A stretch of DNA of 64,000 nt from Rhodococcus yunnanensis NBRC 103083 (GCF_001895005.1 NZ_BCXH01000020.1:50887-114886), one strand, 5' to 3'. Shown: positions 7,164 to 13,597, numbered from the stretch's first letter. Numbers and translations: made by a program. Notes: a model not told the origin generated them from the sequence alone.

Positions 7164-7296
7164 CGTCTCATAAGTCGGCACCCCTCGCAATAGGTGAGAC
7201 GAACATTTGCGACGGACTTTTGCGACACCTCGACGTGCGATCTGCGAGTCAGAACTTCACCTGAACGATCTGTCTCATTGCTTTGGATTTGAGACA
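7164..7296. other. Candidate res site: four GTCTCA/TGAGAC arms upstream of the resolvase
   Basis: Two dyads share the same arm: CGTCTCA (7164-7170) with TGAGACG (7195-7201), and TGTCTCA (7271-7277) with TGAGACA (7290-7296). The second forms a 26-bp subsite. TTTGCGAC is repeated directly between them (7206-7213, 7219-7226). Tn3-family resolvase subsites are dyads of about 25-34 bp lying next to the resolvase gene, and their ends resemble TGTCxxA. The first dyad also overlaps the likely resolvase promoter, which would give autoregulation. Confidence 0.5.
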
Positions 7297-7300
7297 CCGA

Positions 7301-7337
7301 AGAGGCCCCACCCGTTTAGCCGGGTGGGGCCTCTTTT
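7301..7337. terminator. Strong 14-bp hairpin downstream of the ATPase gene
   Basis: AGAGGCCCCACCCG pairs perfectly with CGGGTGGGGCCTCT around TTTAGC. On the plus strand it is followed by TTTTG. It lies between the divergent resolvase upstream region and the 3' end of the minus-strand ATPase gene, and may work in both directions. Confidence 0.75.
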
Positions 7338-7344
7338 GTCGTTG

Positions 7345-8607
7345 CTAAGACACCTCACCAACGGGGTTGCCAGACCCCAGCCACAGCCCAACCTGCGTAG
7401 AGGTTGCACCGGATCGGGGCACCCCTGAATCCATCCGGTGCAAGTGGTCTGAGTGGCGCAACTGGCGCACAACTGCACCACTTCCTCCGCTCTCTCCACT
7501 TGCACCACTTTGAATCTGGGCTATGCCGAGCCTCGCCCAGATCGGCACGAGAACGTCATACGAATAGCCTCGTTTACCCCTTCCACCTGGGCGAACAGTG
7601 GTCACCTTGGATGCTTGGGCGACCATCTTTGCCATACGGTGCGGGGTCAACACCTTCCCGTAGCCGCTCCGCTCTCCCCAGTACTCCGGGTTGTGGTGCA
7701 CCAGTCTCGCGATCAGATCGTCAGACGGTACGAAGGTCTCCGCTTCTGGCCATACGGTGCATAGATCGGTGAGCAGGACCATGCCAGGCGGCAACGTCTT
7801 CAGGCCGGCCTCTCTTTCGTCCGCATCTTCCGCAAGGTTGCGAACAATCAGCTCGTCGGCAATATCGGGCCAGTGCCCGCCCGCCGCGACCGCAACCCGC
7901 TTCAAAGGACGCCACCGCTCTTTCGCGCGGCCCGTGCAACCGTCCGGCAGCGTTATTGTGGCCCCCCTCAATGAATCACGTACGTTGTCCGCAAAATCGG
8001 CAATTCGAACAGCGAGAGCTACGGCGTCATCTTCGATGTACTCCCAGTCAGAGTCCTCGACCGACCCGCTGAGGTCCGGCATGAGAAGAACGCGAATCGC
8101 CCGCGACATGGTGTCGGCAGGCAACCGCGGCGAGTTGCCCGCCATCGCGAGCGGCGAGTACGTCGGCATCTCGTTCACCGACCACCCCCCACCCTTTACG
8201 GGCACGAGCACGGGACGTGTGGCCCCCCGGCGATACCCAGAGTTGATGATCCCGATCAGGTCTTCTACGCCTGGCTTGTTCGGTGACAGTGAGCGGTCGA
8301 CCTCGTCAATCAGGATCGTCCGCACACCGTGTTCGAGCAGGCGGACAAGCAACGCGGGTGACGACAGGGAAGCTGCCTGCACTGGTGCGAATGCGAGCCG
8401 CGACAGGTGATCGAGCACAGTGGTTTTGCCCGATCCGGGCATTGTTGAATCGATAAGCAACCGAGGCGTTGTATACGTCTCTAACGCTAAGTGTGTTGCG
8501 GCGGTCCACAAGGTGAGCAGCGACAAATCGCGGTCGTCTGGTACGGCGATGAACCGGCCGAACCACGCTTCGATGTCATTCAATACGTCCTGGCCGTTGT
8601 GTGTCAT
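7345..8607 (-). CDS. DUF3631 P-loop ATPase of integrative elements
   Basis: 420 residues. Walker A is MPGSGKTT (residues 56-63) and Walker B is TILIDEVD (97-104). A sensor-like MAGNSPRLPADTMSRAIR segment and the typical Arg-rich middle follow, as in DUF3631 proteins found in actinobacterial prophage-like elements and plasmids. The family often sits behind a primase/polymerase domain. Here it begins only about 50 residues before Walker A, so no primase part is present. The C-terminal 60 residues are low-complexity Gly/Ser. It is probably a helicase-like or replication-associated ATPase of the element. It is coupled by a 4-bp overlap (ATGA) to the small gene upstream. Confidence 0.8.
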   Translation of the reverse strand: MTHNGQDVLNDIEAWFGRFIAVPDDRDLSLLTLWTAATHLALETYTTPRLLIDSTMPGSGKTTVLDHLSRLAFAPVQAASLSSPALLVRLLEHGVRTILIDEVDRSLSPNKPGVEDLIGIINSGYRRGATRPVLVPVKGGGWSVNEMPTYSPLAMAGNSPRLPADTMSRAIRVLLMPDLSGSVEDSDWEYIEDDAVALAVRIADFADNVRDSLRGATITLPDGCTGRAKERWRPLKRVAVAAGGHWPDIADELIVRNLAEDADEREAGLKTLPPGMVLLTDLCTVWPEAETFVPSDDLIARLVHHNPEYWGERSGYGKVLTPHRMAKMVAQASKVTTVRPGGRGKRGYSYDVLVPIWARLGIAQIQSGASGESGGSGAVVRQLRHSDHLHRMDSGVPRSGATSTQVGLWLGSGNPVGEVS

Positions 8608-8771
8608 GCTACAGCTCCCAACCGGGAGCGCAGCGTGTCAATCAGACGCCTGTCGTCGCCACCTCGAAGCCACAGCGCTCGCTGCACTTCGATCGACGGT
8701 AACGGTGGCATGCCTAGAGTAAGCAGTTCGGATATGGTCCATGCCCATTTGTCGAGTTCGGTTTCGGTCAC
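8604..8771 (-). CDS. Small protein coupled to the DUF3631 ATPase (55 residues if started at GTG 8771)
   Basis: The C-terminal 55 residues (from MTETELDKWAWTIS) look like real coding sequence, with amphipathic helices and RALWLRGGDDRRLIDTLRSR near the end. The stop overlaps the ATPase start. The frame is open up to 8984, but its first 70 codons would cross a sigma-70-like promoter and a terminator on the other strand and look unlike protein, so GTG 8771 is preferred. The ribosome site is weak (AAGGG, 13 bases upstream). No family is recognised. It may be a replication accessory protein controlled by the antisense RNA upstream. Confidence 0.5.
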   Translation of the reverse strand: MTETELDKWAWTISELLTLGMPPLPSIEVQRALWLRGGDDRRLIDTLRSRLGAVA

Positions 8772-8870
8772 AGATACGTTGCAGCCCTTCGAATTTGATG
8801 GCCATGGGTCGGTATGACCGGATTCCAGTGGTTCACAGCGGAGAGCCGCCGCGAATCTGAATCGCAGGGA

Positions 8871-8899
8871 TTGACCTACGCTGGTCGGCGCGGTACTAT
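8871..8899 (+). promoter_or_regulatory. Consensus-like sigma-70 promoter (TTGACC-N17-TACTAT)
   Basis: The -35 TTGACC is at 8871-8876, the spacer is exactly 17 bases, and the -10 TACTAT is at 8894-8899. It points into a stretch with no plus-strand gene that ends at a perfect hairpin with TTTT 65 bases later. It is among the best promoter matches in the window. Confidence 0.7.
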
Positions 8900-8905
8900 T
8901 GACAT

Positions 8906-8968
8906 GTTTGGTAAGAGTTGAGAGACGTGCGTTCGGAGATTGGGCACCGTTGCTGCGGTGCCCTTTTG
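8906..8968 (+). ncRNA. Predicted ~60-nt small RNA, antisense to the element's minus-strand transcript
   Basis: Initiation about 7 bases after the TACTAT box gives a start near 8906. The end is an intrinsic terminator: GGGCACCG (8942-8949), loop TTGCTG, CGGTGCCC (8956-8963), then TTTT. No plus-strand reading frame with a ribosome site fits inside. It lies between two minus-strand genes and is complementary to the leader of the gene pair 8604/7345, if that pair is transcribed from upstream. Antisense RNAs of this size commonly limit replication proteins in plasmids; that role here is inference. Confidence 0.6.
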
Positions 8969-9009
8969 CGTTGCTGAGGGTCATTATTTAGTTGTCCCTT
9001 GGTTGGGGT

Positions 9010-9213
9010 TTACGGGGTCTGCGTTGTACGTCGGTTGCGTGCTCGCGAGCGATACGCCGGTTCATTGATCAGCGTTGCGGGATCCGTATACAGGCGACGA
9101 ACCTTCGCCTCAATCTCTGCCGCCTTCTCGTCCGAGACGGGCTGAGGCAGGTTGCCGACCATCTGGTCGATTTTGGCCTCGATCTGCGCCTCGGTGACGC
9201 CTTCCCAGCTCAT
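9010..9213 (-). CDS. Unrecognised 67-residue protein
   Basis: Begins inside the stop codon of the upstream HTH gene (ATGA overlap at 9210-9213), so it is translationally coupled to it. The sequence is helical and charged (TEAQIEAKIDQMVGNLPQP; DEKAAEIEAKVRRLYTDP) and ends in an Arg-rich tail (RSRARNRR). It has no membrane part and no known domain. Size and position fit an accessory to excision or replication in phiRv-like elements, but nothing in the sequence proves this. Confidence 0.6.
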   Translation of the reverse strand: MSWEGVTEAQIEAKIDQMVGNLPQPVSDEKAAEIEAKVRRLYTDPATLINEPAYRSRARNRRTTQTP

Positions 9214-9509
9214 GCGGCGTTGTTTCGAAGACCTACGCCAAGCAATGCCGCGATCTTGGCTCGCGTCTCAGGCGTCAGCGGCGGGGCAGCGGCGACAACT
9301 TTGGCGATATGCTCTTCGAGGGTCAAGACCTTCGGCGACATTCCGTGTGCTGCGGCTACGGTGTCGAGTTCGTCGCGGTCGACAAACCACTTTCCTCCGA
9401 TCTTGTGCAGTTCCAGTTCGCCCGCTTTGTGCCAGTTCAGGTATGTCTCGCGCACGGCTCCATGCCGGCGTTCTGCGGCCCGAAGGTCGATTAGCTTGTC
9501 ATCCGTCAC
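9210..9509 (-). CDS. Helix-turn-helix protein, excisionase/MerR-like
   Basis: 99 residues from a GTG at 9509 that has GAGGAG 8 bases upstream; the frame is open further, but the extension lacks a ribosome site and is Leu/Arg-rich noise. The HTH and wing are in ETYLNWHKAGELELHKIGGK followed by WFVDRDELD, a typical HTH_17/Xis arrangement. The C-terminal third is Ala/Pro-rich and helical. It is the first gene after the integrase in the minus-strand direction, where phiRv1 and phiRv2 carry their excisionases, so it is the better candidate directionality factor of the two HTH proteins. Its leader contains a perfect palindrome at 9614-9628. Confidence 0.7.
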   Translation of the reverse strand: MTDDKLIDLRAAERRHGAVRETYLNWHKAGELELHKIGGKWFVDRDELDTVAAAHGMSPKVLTLEEHIAKVVAAAPPLTPETRAKIAALLGVGLRNNAA

Positions 9510-9613
9510 GACGTGTTCTCCTCGAATTTTGATAGTTCTGGTGTCGAGAAGAAACGTTAGGGGTGAAATTCGGGAAAGGCTAACGGCGCAGGCCCTCTGA
9601 GCAGGCAAAATAC

Positions 9614-9628
9614 GTCTACTCAGTAGAC
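9614..9628. promoter_or_regulatory. Perfect palindrome GTCTACTCAGTAGAC in the HTH-gene leader
   Basis: Seven-base arms around a central C, about 105 bases before the GTG of the HTH gene. The 248-bp gap (9510-9757) also has an AT-rich stretch (9715-9740), a GTTGC-N6-GCAAC dyad (9690-9705), and a possible minus-strand promoter (TTGACG, 16-base spacer, TATTGC). The palindrome is downstream of that promoter, a usual operator position. Confidence 0.5.
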
Positions 9629-9757
9629 AGTCAGTGCCGCCAATCAAGCTGAGAAAATGGCCCTCTACCTGGCAATACACAGATATTCGGTTGCGTCAAT
9701 GCAACGCGAGAAATAGTCATATTTTGTTATTATTTCGTTATATTCAAAGCGGTGCTG

Positions 9758-11173
9758 CTACCTCTTCGCCGCGAACCGCCAGACAATCCGTATTGCCTCC
9801 GGTTTAACCCCCGGACCGGAAGTCGCAGGGTCGATTCGCACATCCATCAATTCGTGAACCACCTGGCGTTTACGCTCTATTTCCAAACCGGCCCAATGCT
9901 TTTCGGCGTCCGGTCCTGCGACATCCGTAACAGCCGCAGCTACGGGGCGCTTACTCAATCGCTCCTCGACGGCAGCGATCTTCTTGTTCAGCTTCGCCTC
10001 GACCTTCCCGAGAGCATCCGGCGACATTTGCCCGTCCGCAGCGGCGTCCGCGAACTCATCCAGCCTTGCCCGCAGCTCCGCCAGTTCCTGCACCGCGTTC
10101 TGCGCGTCGGGGTCGTCTTCGACCGCGAACGTGAGCACGTCCACACCCTCTAACCACTGGATTAGAACACTCTCGACGTACGGGTCGACCAGTCTCACGG
10201 TTCGCGCAACGCAGTGCCGGACCGGGCACGAATAATACGACTCGCGCCTCGATCGTTTACTCGCCAGGCGCGCCCCGCATACGCCGCAGAGCGCAATGCC
10301 AGAGAGCAGGGAAGCCGGCCTAGTTCCCCTGTGAGTCAGTCTCGATTCGTCCGTGAGCAACGCCACCAGGCGGTAGTGCGTGCCTTCCGAGATTATCGGT
10401 GCCCACGTGCCATCCCCCACCACCTTCCCCGCGTGAACGCGCTTCCCCGCGAGGGTCGGATTCAAAATGAGCCGACGCAGCGTGCTGGAGTTCCACAACC
10501 CACGACGGTCTTCCTCGCCCCCAGGCTTCTCCTGCCTTCCACCAGGGGTCGGCACACCGCGACTGTCCAGATCACGGCACACCGAGCGCATGGATTCCCC
10601 ACTGAGCACTCGGTCGACCACGCCTCGAATTACGTCGGCCTGGTCCTGGCGAATGACCCACGATTGCAAGTCACCCGCGTCGTTCCGCTCGGCCTTGTAG
10701 CCATACGGGGTTCGCCCGTGAGGCCTACCAGCTTCTTTGTTGGCTTTCATCGCTCGTAGTACGCGCTCCCGGATCTGCTCGGCCTCACGTTCGGCAAGCA
10801 AGGCATCGAGACCTGTGCCGAATCGGTCGCCTCCTTCCGTCAAGTCGTAGGTCCGCCCCGAGTACGACCACAACACGCCCCGCTTAGCGCACAAGTCACG
10901 CAGGTCTACATACGCCCTAAGGTCACGCTGCGCTCGCGATGCCTCCCACGTGACGAGGACATCGCCGGGATTCAACACTGCGTCGAGCGTGTTGTACGCT
11001 GGCCGATCCTTGCGCGAATGTCGCGATGCACCGATGTCGTTGTCGGTGAGCACCTGAGCTACCTTCCAACCGTTCCGCTCGCAGACGGCACGGCATTCCT
11101 TCTCCTGCTCGGTTACAGATCGCTGATTCCCAGCCTGGTCAGCAGAGACTCGCGTGTAGATAATCGCTCGCAT
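9758..11173 (-). CDS. int: Large serine integrase
   Basis: 471 residues with the three parts of large serine integrases. These are the catalytic domain (IYTRVSADQAGNQRS, active Ser near residue 10; LLAEREAEQIRERV helix), the recombinase domain (GRTPYGYKAERNDAG; NSSTLRRLILNPTLAGKR), and a zinc ribbon with CGVCG and CPVRHC. A coiled coil (QELAELRARLDEFADAA) lies near the C-terminus. It catalyses recombination between attP and attB without host factors. The ATG is 34 bp from the GGTT crossover at the right end, the usual place for attP next to int. A TAAATT box ends 6 bases before the ATG, so the mRNA may be leaderless and its -35 region falls in attR. Confidence 0.95.
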   Translation of the reverse strand: MRAIIYTRVSADQAGNQRSVTEQEKECRAVCERNGWKVAQVLTDNDIGASRHSRKDRPAYNTLDAVLNPGDVLVTWEASRAQRDLRAYVDLRDLCAKRGVLWSYSGRTYDLTEGGDRFGTGLDALLAEREAEQIRERVLRAMKANKEAGRPHGRTPYGYKAERNDAGDLQSWVIRQDQADVIRGVVDRVLSGESMRSVCRDLDSRGVPTPGGRQEKPGGEEDRRGLWNSSTLRRLILNPTLAGKRVHAGKVVGDGTWAPIISEGTHYRLVALLTDESRLTHRGTRPASLLSGIALCGVCGARLASKRSRRESYYSCPVRHCVARTVRLVDPYVESVLIQWLEGVDVLTFAVEDDPDAQNAVQELAELRARLDEFADAAADGQMSPDALGKVEAKLNKKIAAVEERLSKRPVAAAVTDVAGPDAEKHWAGLEIERKRQVVHELMDVRIDPATSGPGVKPEAIRIVWRFAAKR

Positions 11174-11184
11174 GGGTTCAATTT

Positions 11185-11232
11185 AGCAGTCTCTATTGCG
11201 CTTTCAGGTTCTTGAACTTCTCCACGTGGGAC
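11185..11232. other. attR (element-right / host-right junction)
   Basis: Element sequence CTCTATTGCGCTTTCA joins host acetyltransferase sequence CTTGAACTTCTCC after GGTT at 11207-11210. The rebuilt attP has imperfect symmetry about the core: TATTGCGC on one side and GTGCACTAT on the other. Rebuilt attB lies in the codons for ALWFLNFS. Confidence 0.8.
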
Positions 11233-11493
11233 GGCGTCAACGGTGTCTACCTCGAGGACCTGTTCGTCCAGCCCGCGTATCGCGGATCCGGCCTCGGCAC
11301 GGCATTGTTGGCGGCTCTCGCAGCCGAATGTGTCGACAACGGATACACCCGCCTGAGCTGGTGGGTACTGAACTGGAACACACCGTCGATCGGATTCTAC
11401 GAATCTCTCGGAGCCGTCGCGCAGGACGAGTGGACTACTTTTCGTCTGACCGGCGAGGCGCTCACGTCGCTGGCCGCACGAACCGACCGGTAG
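11207..11493 (+). pseudogene. GNAT N-acetyltransferase, 3' fragment
   Basis: Carries the C-terminal 94 residues of the acetyltransferase, including the acetyl-CoA pyrophosphate loop (QPAYRGSGLGTALLAAL, the Q/RxxGxG/A motif) and the C-terminal NTPSIGFYESLGA motif typical of GNAT enzymes. It starts right after the attR core, so it has no native start; a TTG at 11212 could in principle start a 93-residue product but has no ribosome site. The frame continues exactly from 4353. The host has therefore lost a normal product from this gene unless the element excises. Confidence 0.9.
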
Positions 11494-11514
11494 CGAGAAG
11501 CCCGACTGCGACCG

Positions 11515-11940
11515 TCAGAGAGAGTCGTCCTCGCTCGACGCGTACTCCGCCGCCATCCAGCGGGACGACGGCGGGCTGAAGAGCAGGACCAGGATGGCGA
11601 TGACACCAGCGCCGAGGATCACCCCGTACAACGGCTGATGCGAGTCCGTCAGCAAGGACCACACGACCGGAAGCAGCAACAGCTGCACCACGAGCGCGAT
11701 CGCTCGCCCCCATCGCTTACCCGCGACGAGCGCGACACCTGCCGCGAGAACGGCTCCGCCGACCACTGCGAACCATCCAGCGGTGCCGTACCCGTTGGCT
11801 GCGCTCTGTTCCGAACCCCCGAATGCGCGCACCACGAGGACTACCGCTGCGACGAGTGCTGCGATCCCTTCGACTGCGACGTGAGCTCCGGCCGATCTGA
11901 ACGTGACAGGCGGCACCTGGGGCAGCGGGGACGTTGACAC
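11515..11940 (-). CDS. Small integral membrane protein (Rv3217c-like)
   Basis: 141 residues with four hydrophobic helices (around residues 20-40, 55-75, 80-100 and 103-122) and a short acidic cytoplasmic tail. No catalytic motif is visible. Position between the acetyltransferase and the DAG-kinase-like gene matches Rv3217c in M. tuberculosis. It is transcribed divergently from the lipid-kinase gene and starts 46 bp away from it. Function unknown. Confidence 0.75.
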   Translation of the reverse strand: MSTSPLPQVPPVTFRSAGAHVAVEGIAALVAAVVLVVRAFGGSEQSAANGYGTAGWFAVVGGAVLAAGVALVAGKRWGRAIALVVQLLLLPVVWSLLTDSHQPLYGVILGAGVIAILVLLFSPPSSRWMAAEYASSEDDSL

Positions 11941-11972
11941 CAGGTCAGCCTAGAACACGCGGAACGACCGGA

Positions 11973-11978
11973 TAGGCT
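11973..11978 (+). promoter_or_regulatory. -10 box TAGGCT of the DAG-kinase-like gene (leaderless type)
   Basis: TAGGCT ends 8 bases before the GTG start and no ribosome site is present, so transcription should begin at or next to the start codon. Confidence 0.5.
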
Positions 11979-11986
11979 CATACCCC

Positions 11987-12943
11987 GTGCGTGCGCTCCT
12001 GATCGTCAATCCCAATGCGACGTCGACAACTCCTGCGGCCAGGGATCTCCTGGCGCACGCGCTGTCGAGTCGAGTCCGAGTGACCGTGGCGCATACGACG
12101 CACCGTGACCACGCCGCAGAACTGGCACGTCAGGCCCGTGAAGACGGGATGGGCCTGGTGATCGTCCACGGCGGCGACGGCACGGTCAACGAGGTCATCA
12201 ACGGCATGCTGGGTGATCCACTGCCGACGTCGATGAAGTCGGTGACCATCGGTGCGATACCGCCGCTCGCCGTCGTACCCGGCGGAAGCGCCAACGTTTT
12301 CGCCCGGTCGTTGGGAATCGCTGCCGATCCGGTAGCGGCAACGAATCAATTGATCGACCTGCTGTCGTCACGGTCACGACGCACGATCGGACTCGGCCAC
12401 TGCGACAACCGCTGGTTCACATTCAACGCCGGCCTCGGTCTGGACGCGGACGTGTGCCGCGCTATCGATGCGAGCCGCAAGGACGGCCGACCGGTCTCTG
12501 CGAGTCGATACGTGCGGGCCTCCGTTCGCGAGTTCTTTCGCAGGAAGCGGCACGATCCGTTGTTGACCGTCGAGATACCGGATCACGATCCGGTAACGGG
12601 GATCCATTACGCCTTCGTTTCGAACTCGAGTCCGTGGACCTACCTCAACGAACGGCCGGTGCACACCAACCCCGGCACCTCGTTCGACTCCGGGCTCGGC
12701 GTGTTCGCGATGGCGACGACCAAGGTCGTCCCCAGCCTCAACGTGTCTCGGCAACTTCTGTCCCCGAGCTCGCAGCCCAACTCTCGTAAGCTCTTTCGGG
12801 TCGACGACGTGCCACGCATTCGCATCACCTCGAGCGAACCGATCGGGCTGCAGATGGACGGCGACTATCTGGGCGAGCGCACCGAAGCGGTATTCTTCGC
12901 CACTCCTGCGGCGCTGGAGGTAGTTGCGCCGAGACCGTCCTGA
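11987..12943 (+). CDS. Diacylglycerol kinase-family lipid kinase (Rv3218-like)
   Basis: 318 residues of the DAGK catalytic fold. The nucleotide-binding motif VHGGDGTVNEVINGM is at about residues 58-72 and the second Gly-rich motif PGGSANVFARSLGI at about 96-109. The C-terminal half is a beta-sandwich (LQMDGDYLGERTEAVFF near the end). The family phosphorylates lipids such as diacylglycerol, sphingosine or other polyisoprenoid or lipid alcohols; the substrate here is unknown. The GTG at 11987 is preferred because a TAGGCT box lies 8 bases upstream and the protein starts MRALLIVNPNA as expected. Confidence 0.85.
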   Translation: MRALLIVNPNATSTTPAARDLLAHALSSRVRVTVAHTTHRDHAAELARQAREDGMGLVIVHGGDGTVNEVINGMLGDPLPTSMKSVTIGAIPPLAVVPGGSANVFARSLGIAADPVAATNQLIDLLSSRSRRTIGLGHCDNRWFTFNAGLGLDADVCRAIDASRKDGRPVSASRYVRASVREFFRRKRHDPLLTVEIPDHDPVTGIHYAFVSNSSPWTYLNERPVHTNPGTSFDSGLGVFAMATTKVVPSLNVSRQLLSPSSQPNSRKLFRVDDVPRIRITSSEPIGLQMDGDYLGERTEAVFFATPAALEVVAPRPS

Positions 12944-12962
12944 TACCTACCCGATCGGGCAG

Positions 12963-12977
12963 TTACGGCTCCGTAGG
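12963..12977. promoter_or_regulatory. Dyad TTACGGCTCCGTAGG, identical to one upstream of the desaturase at 20925
   Basis: The same 15-mer occurs at 20925-20939, inside the desaturase operator region. Its core is ACGG-CT-CCGT. It lies 20 bp after the lipid-kinase stop and 265 bp before whiB1, where no divergent gene is visible. It may mark a shared repressor site. Confidence 0.45.
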
Positions 12978-13143
12978 GTTGTGTGCCCAGACGCCGCATC
13001 GAGCGTCGCCGGGGCCTTCTTGCTGGGAAAATCCGAGCGAGAACGCCTCGGGAAGGGTACAAAGGAGCGCAGGAGGCTTAAGTCAGCCTAACAGAGTGAG
13101 CTTGACCACGGTCACGCGGTGATCTCTTGACTTCCCCTCCGTT

Positions 13144-13159
13144 CGTGAAAGCATTCACA
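13144..13159. promoter_or_regulatory. CRP-type site upstream of whiB1
   Basis: GTGA (13145-13148), 6 bases, TCAC (13155-13158) is a perfect CRP/FNR-type core. It is about 85 bp before the whiB1 ATG. In M. tuberculosis the whiB1 promoter is controlled by the cAMP receptor protein Rv3676, so this is probably the conserved site. The rest of the 299-bp gap shows only the dyad at 12963. Confidence 0.65.
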
Positions 13160-13242
13160 AGCAACAGTGCGGAAACATTCGACACGCACGAGTGAACGAC
13201 AGTGAAACTAACGGCGCTGCGGCGCCCGGTAAGGAGCAGAGG

Positions 13243-13497
13243 ATGGACTGGCGCCACAAGGCAATTTGTCGCGACGAAGACCCGGAACTATTTTTCCCCG
13301 TGGGAAACAGTGGACCGGCACTCGCGCAGATCGCCGATGCCAAGGTCGTCTGCACGCGATGCCCAGTCACCGCCGAGTGCCTCTCCTGGGCACTCGAGTC
13401 CGGCCAGGACGCAGGCGTGTGGGGCGGAATGAGCGAAGACGAGCGTCGCGCGCTGAAGCGGCGTAATGCACGCACACGTGCGCGCAGTTCCGTCTAG
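13243..13497 (+). CDS. whiB1: WhiB1 iron-sulfur transcription regulator
   Basis: 84 residues from an ATG with GGAG 7 bases upstream; a GTG at 13192 would add 17 unrelated residues. The four cluster ligands are C9, C37, C40 and C46 (CTRC and CPVTAEC region), followed by the WhiB turn GVWGGMSEDERR and a basic C-terminus for DNA binding. WhiB1 holds a 4Fe-4S cluster that reacts with nitric oxide, binds the sigma-A C-terminal region and is essential in M. tuberculosis. A CRP-type site lies upstream and a strong terminator follows. Nearly every position matches mycobacterial WhiB1 as I remember it. Confidence 0.97.
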   Translation: MDWRHKAICRDEDPELFFPVGNSGPALAQIADAKVVCTRCPVTAECLSWALESGQDAGVWGGMSEDERRALKRRNARTRARSSV

Positions 13498-13566
13498 AAC
13501 GGAAAGCGACGCTCGGATCACACATCCGAGAACCAGCACAGCAGAAGCACCCAAGTACAGCGAAAG

Positions 13567-13597
13567 AGCCCGGCTCCGCGAGGAGCCGGGCTTTTTC
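13567..13597. terminator. Strong terminator between whiB1 and pdtaS
   Basis: AGCCCGGCTCC pairs perfectly with GGAGCCGGGCT around GCGA, with CTTTTT on the plus side and AAAG on the other. It ends whiB1 and probably also the convergent pdtaS transcript. Confidence 0.85.

Larger units (their letters stand above)
4354..11210. mobile_element. 6,857-bp serine-integrase integrative element inside the acetyltransferase gene
   Basis: Bounded by a GGTT core at 4350-4353 and again at 11207-11210. Removing one core plus the intervening DNA restores the 159-residue acetyltransferase frame. Contents left to right: an unknown 118-residue protein, a small HTH protein and a coupled four-gene operon (plus strand); then, on the minus strand, a resolvase, a DUF3631 ATPase, two small genes, an HTH protein and a large serine integrase 34 bp from the right end. 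A predicted small RNA lies between two minus-strand genes. No relaxase, FtsK translocase, capsid, portal or terminase is visible. It may be a phage satellite, a decayed phiRv1-like element or an integrating plasmid-like island. Confidence 0.92.

Noticed and set aside
7164..7226. CRISPR-like direct repeats (TTTGCGAC and GTCTCA copies)
   Set aside because: Repeats are short, mixed in orientation and not evenly spaced; no cas genes are present. They fit a resolvase site better.
8772..8984. N-terminal extension of the small gene before the DUF3631 ATPase
   Set aside because: The added 70 codons cross a promoter and a terminator on the other strand and look unlike protein; a shorter start is preferred, though not proven.
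9510..9680. Upstream extension of the 99-residue HTH gene
   Set aside because: No ribosome site and low-quality sequence; GTG 9509 has GAGGAG at the right distance.
4354..11210. Conjugative element or complete prophage
   Set aside because: No relaxase, FtsK/TraB translocase, portal, capsid, terminase or lysis gene can be seen.
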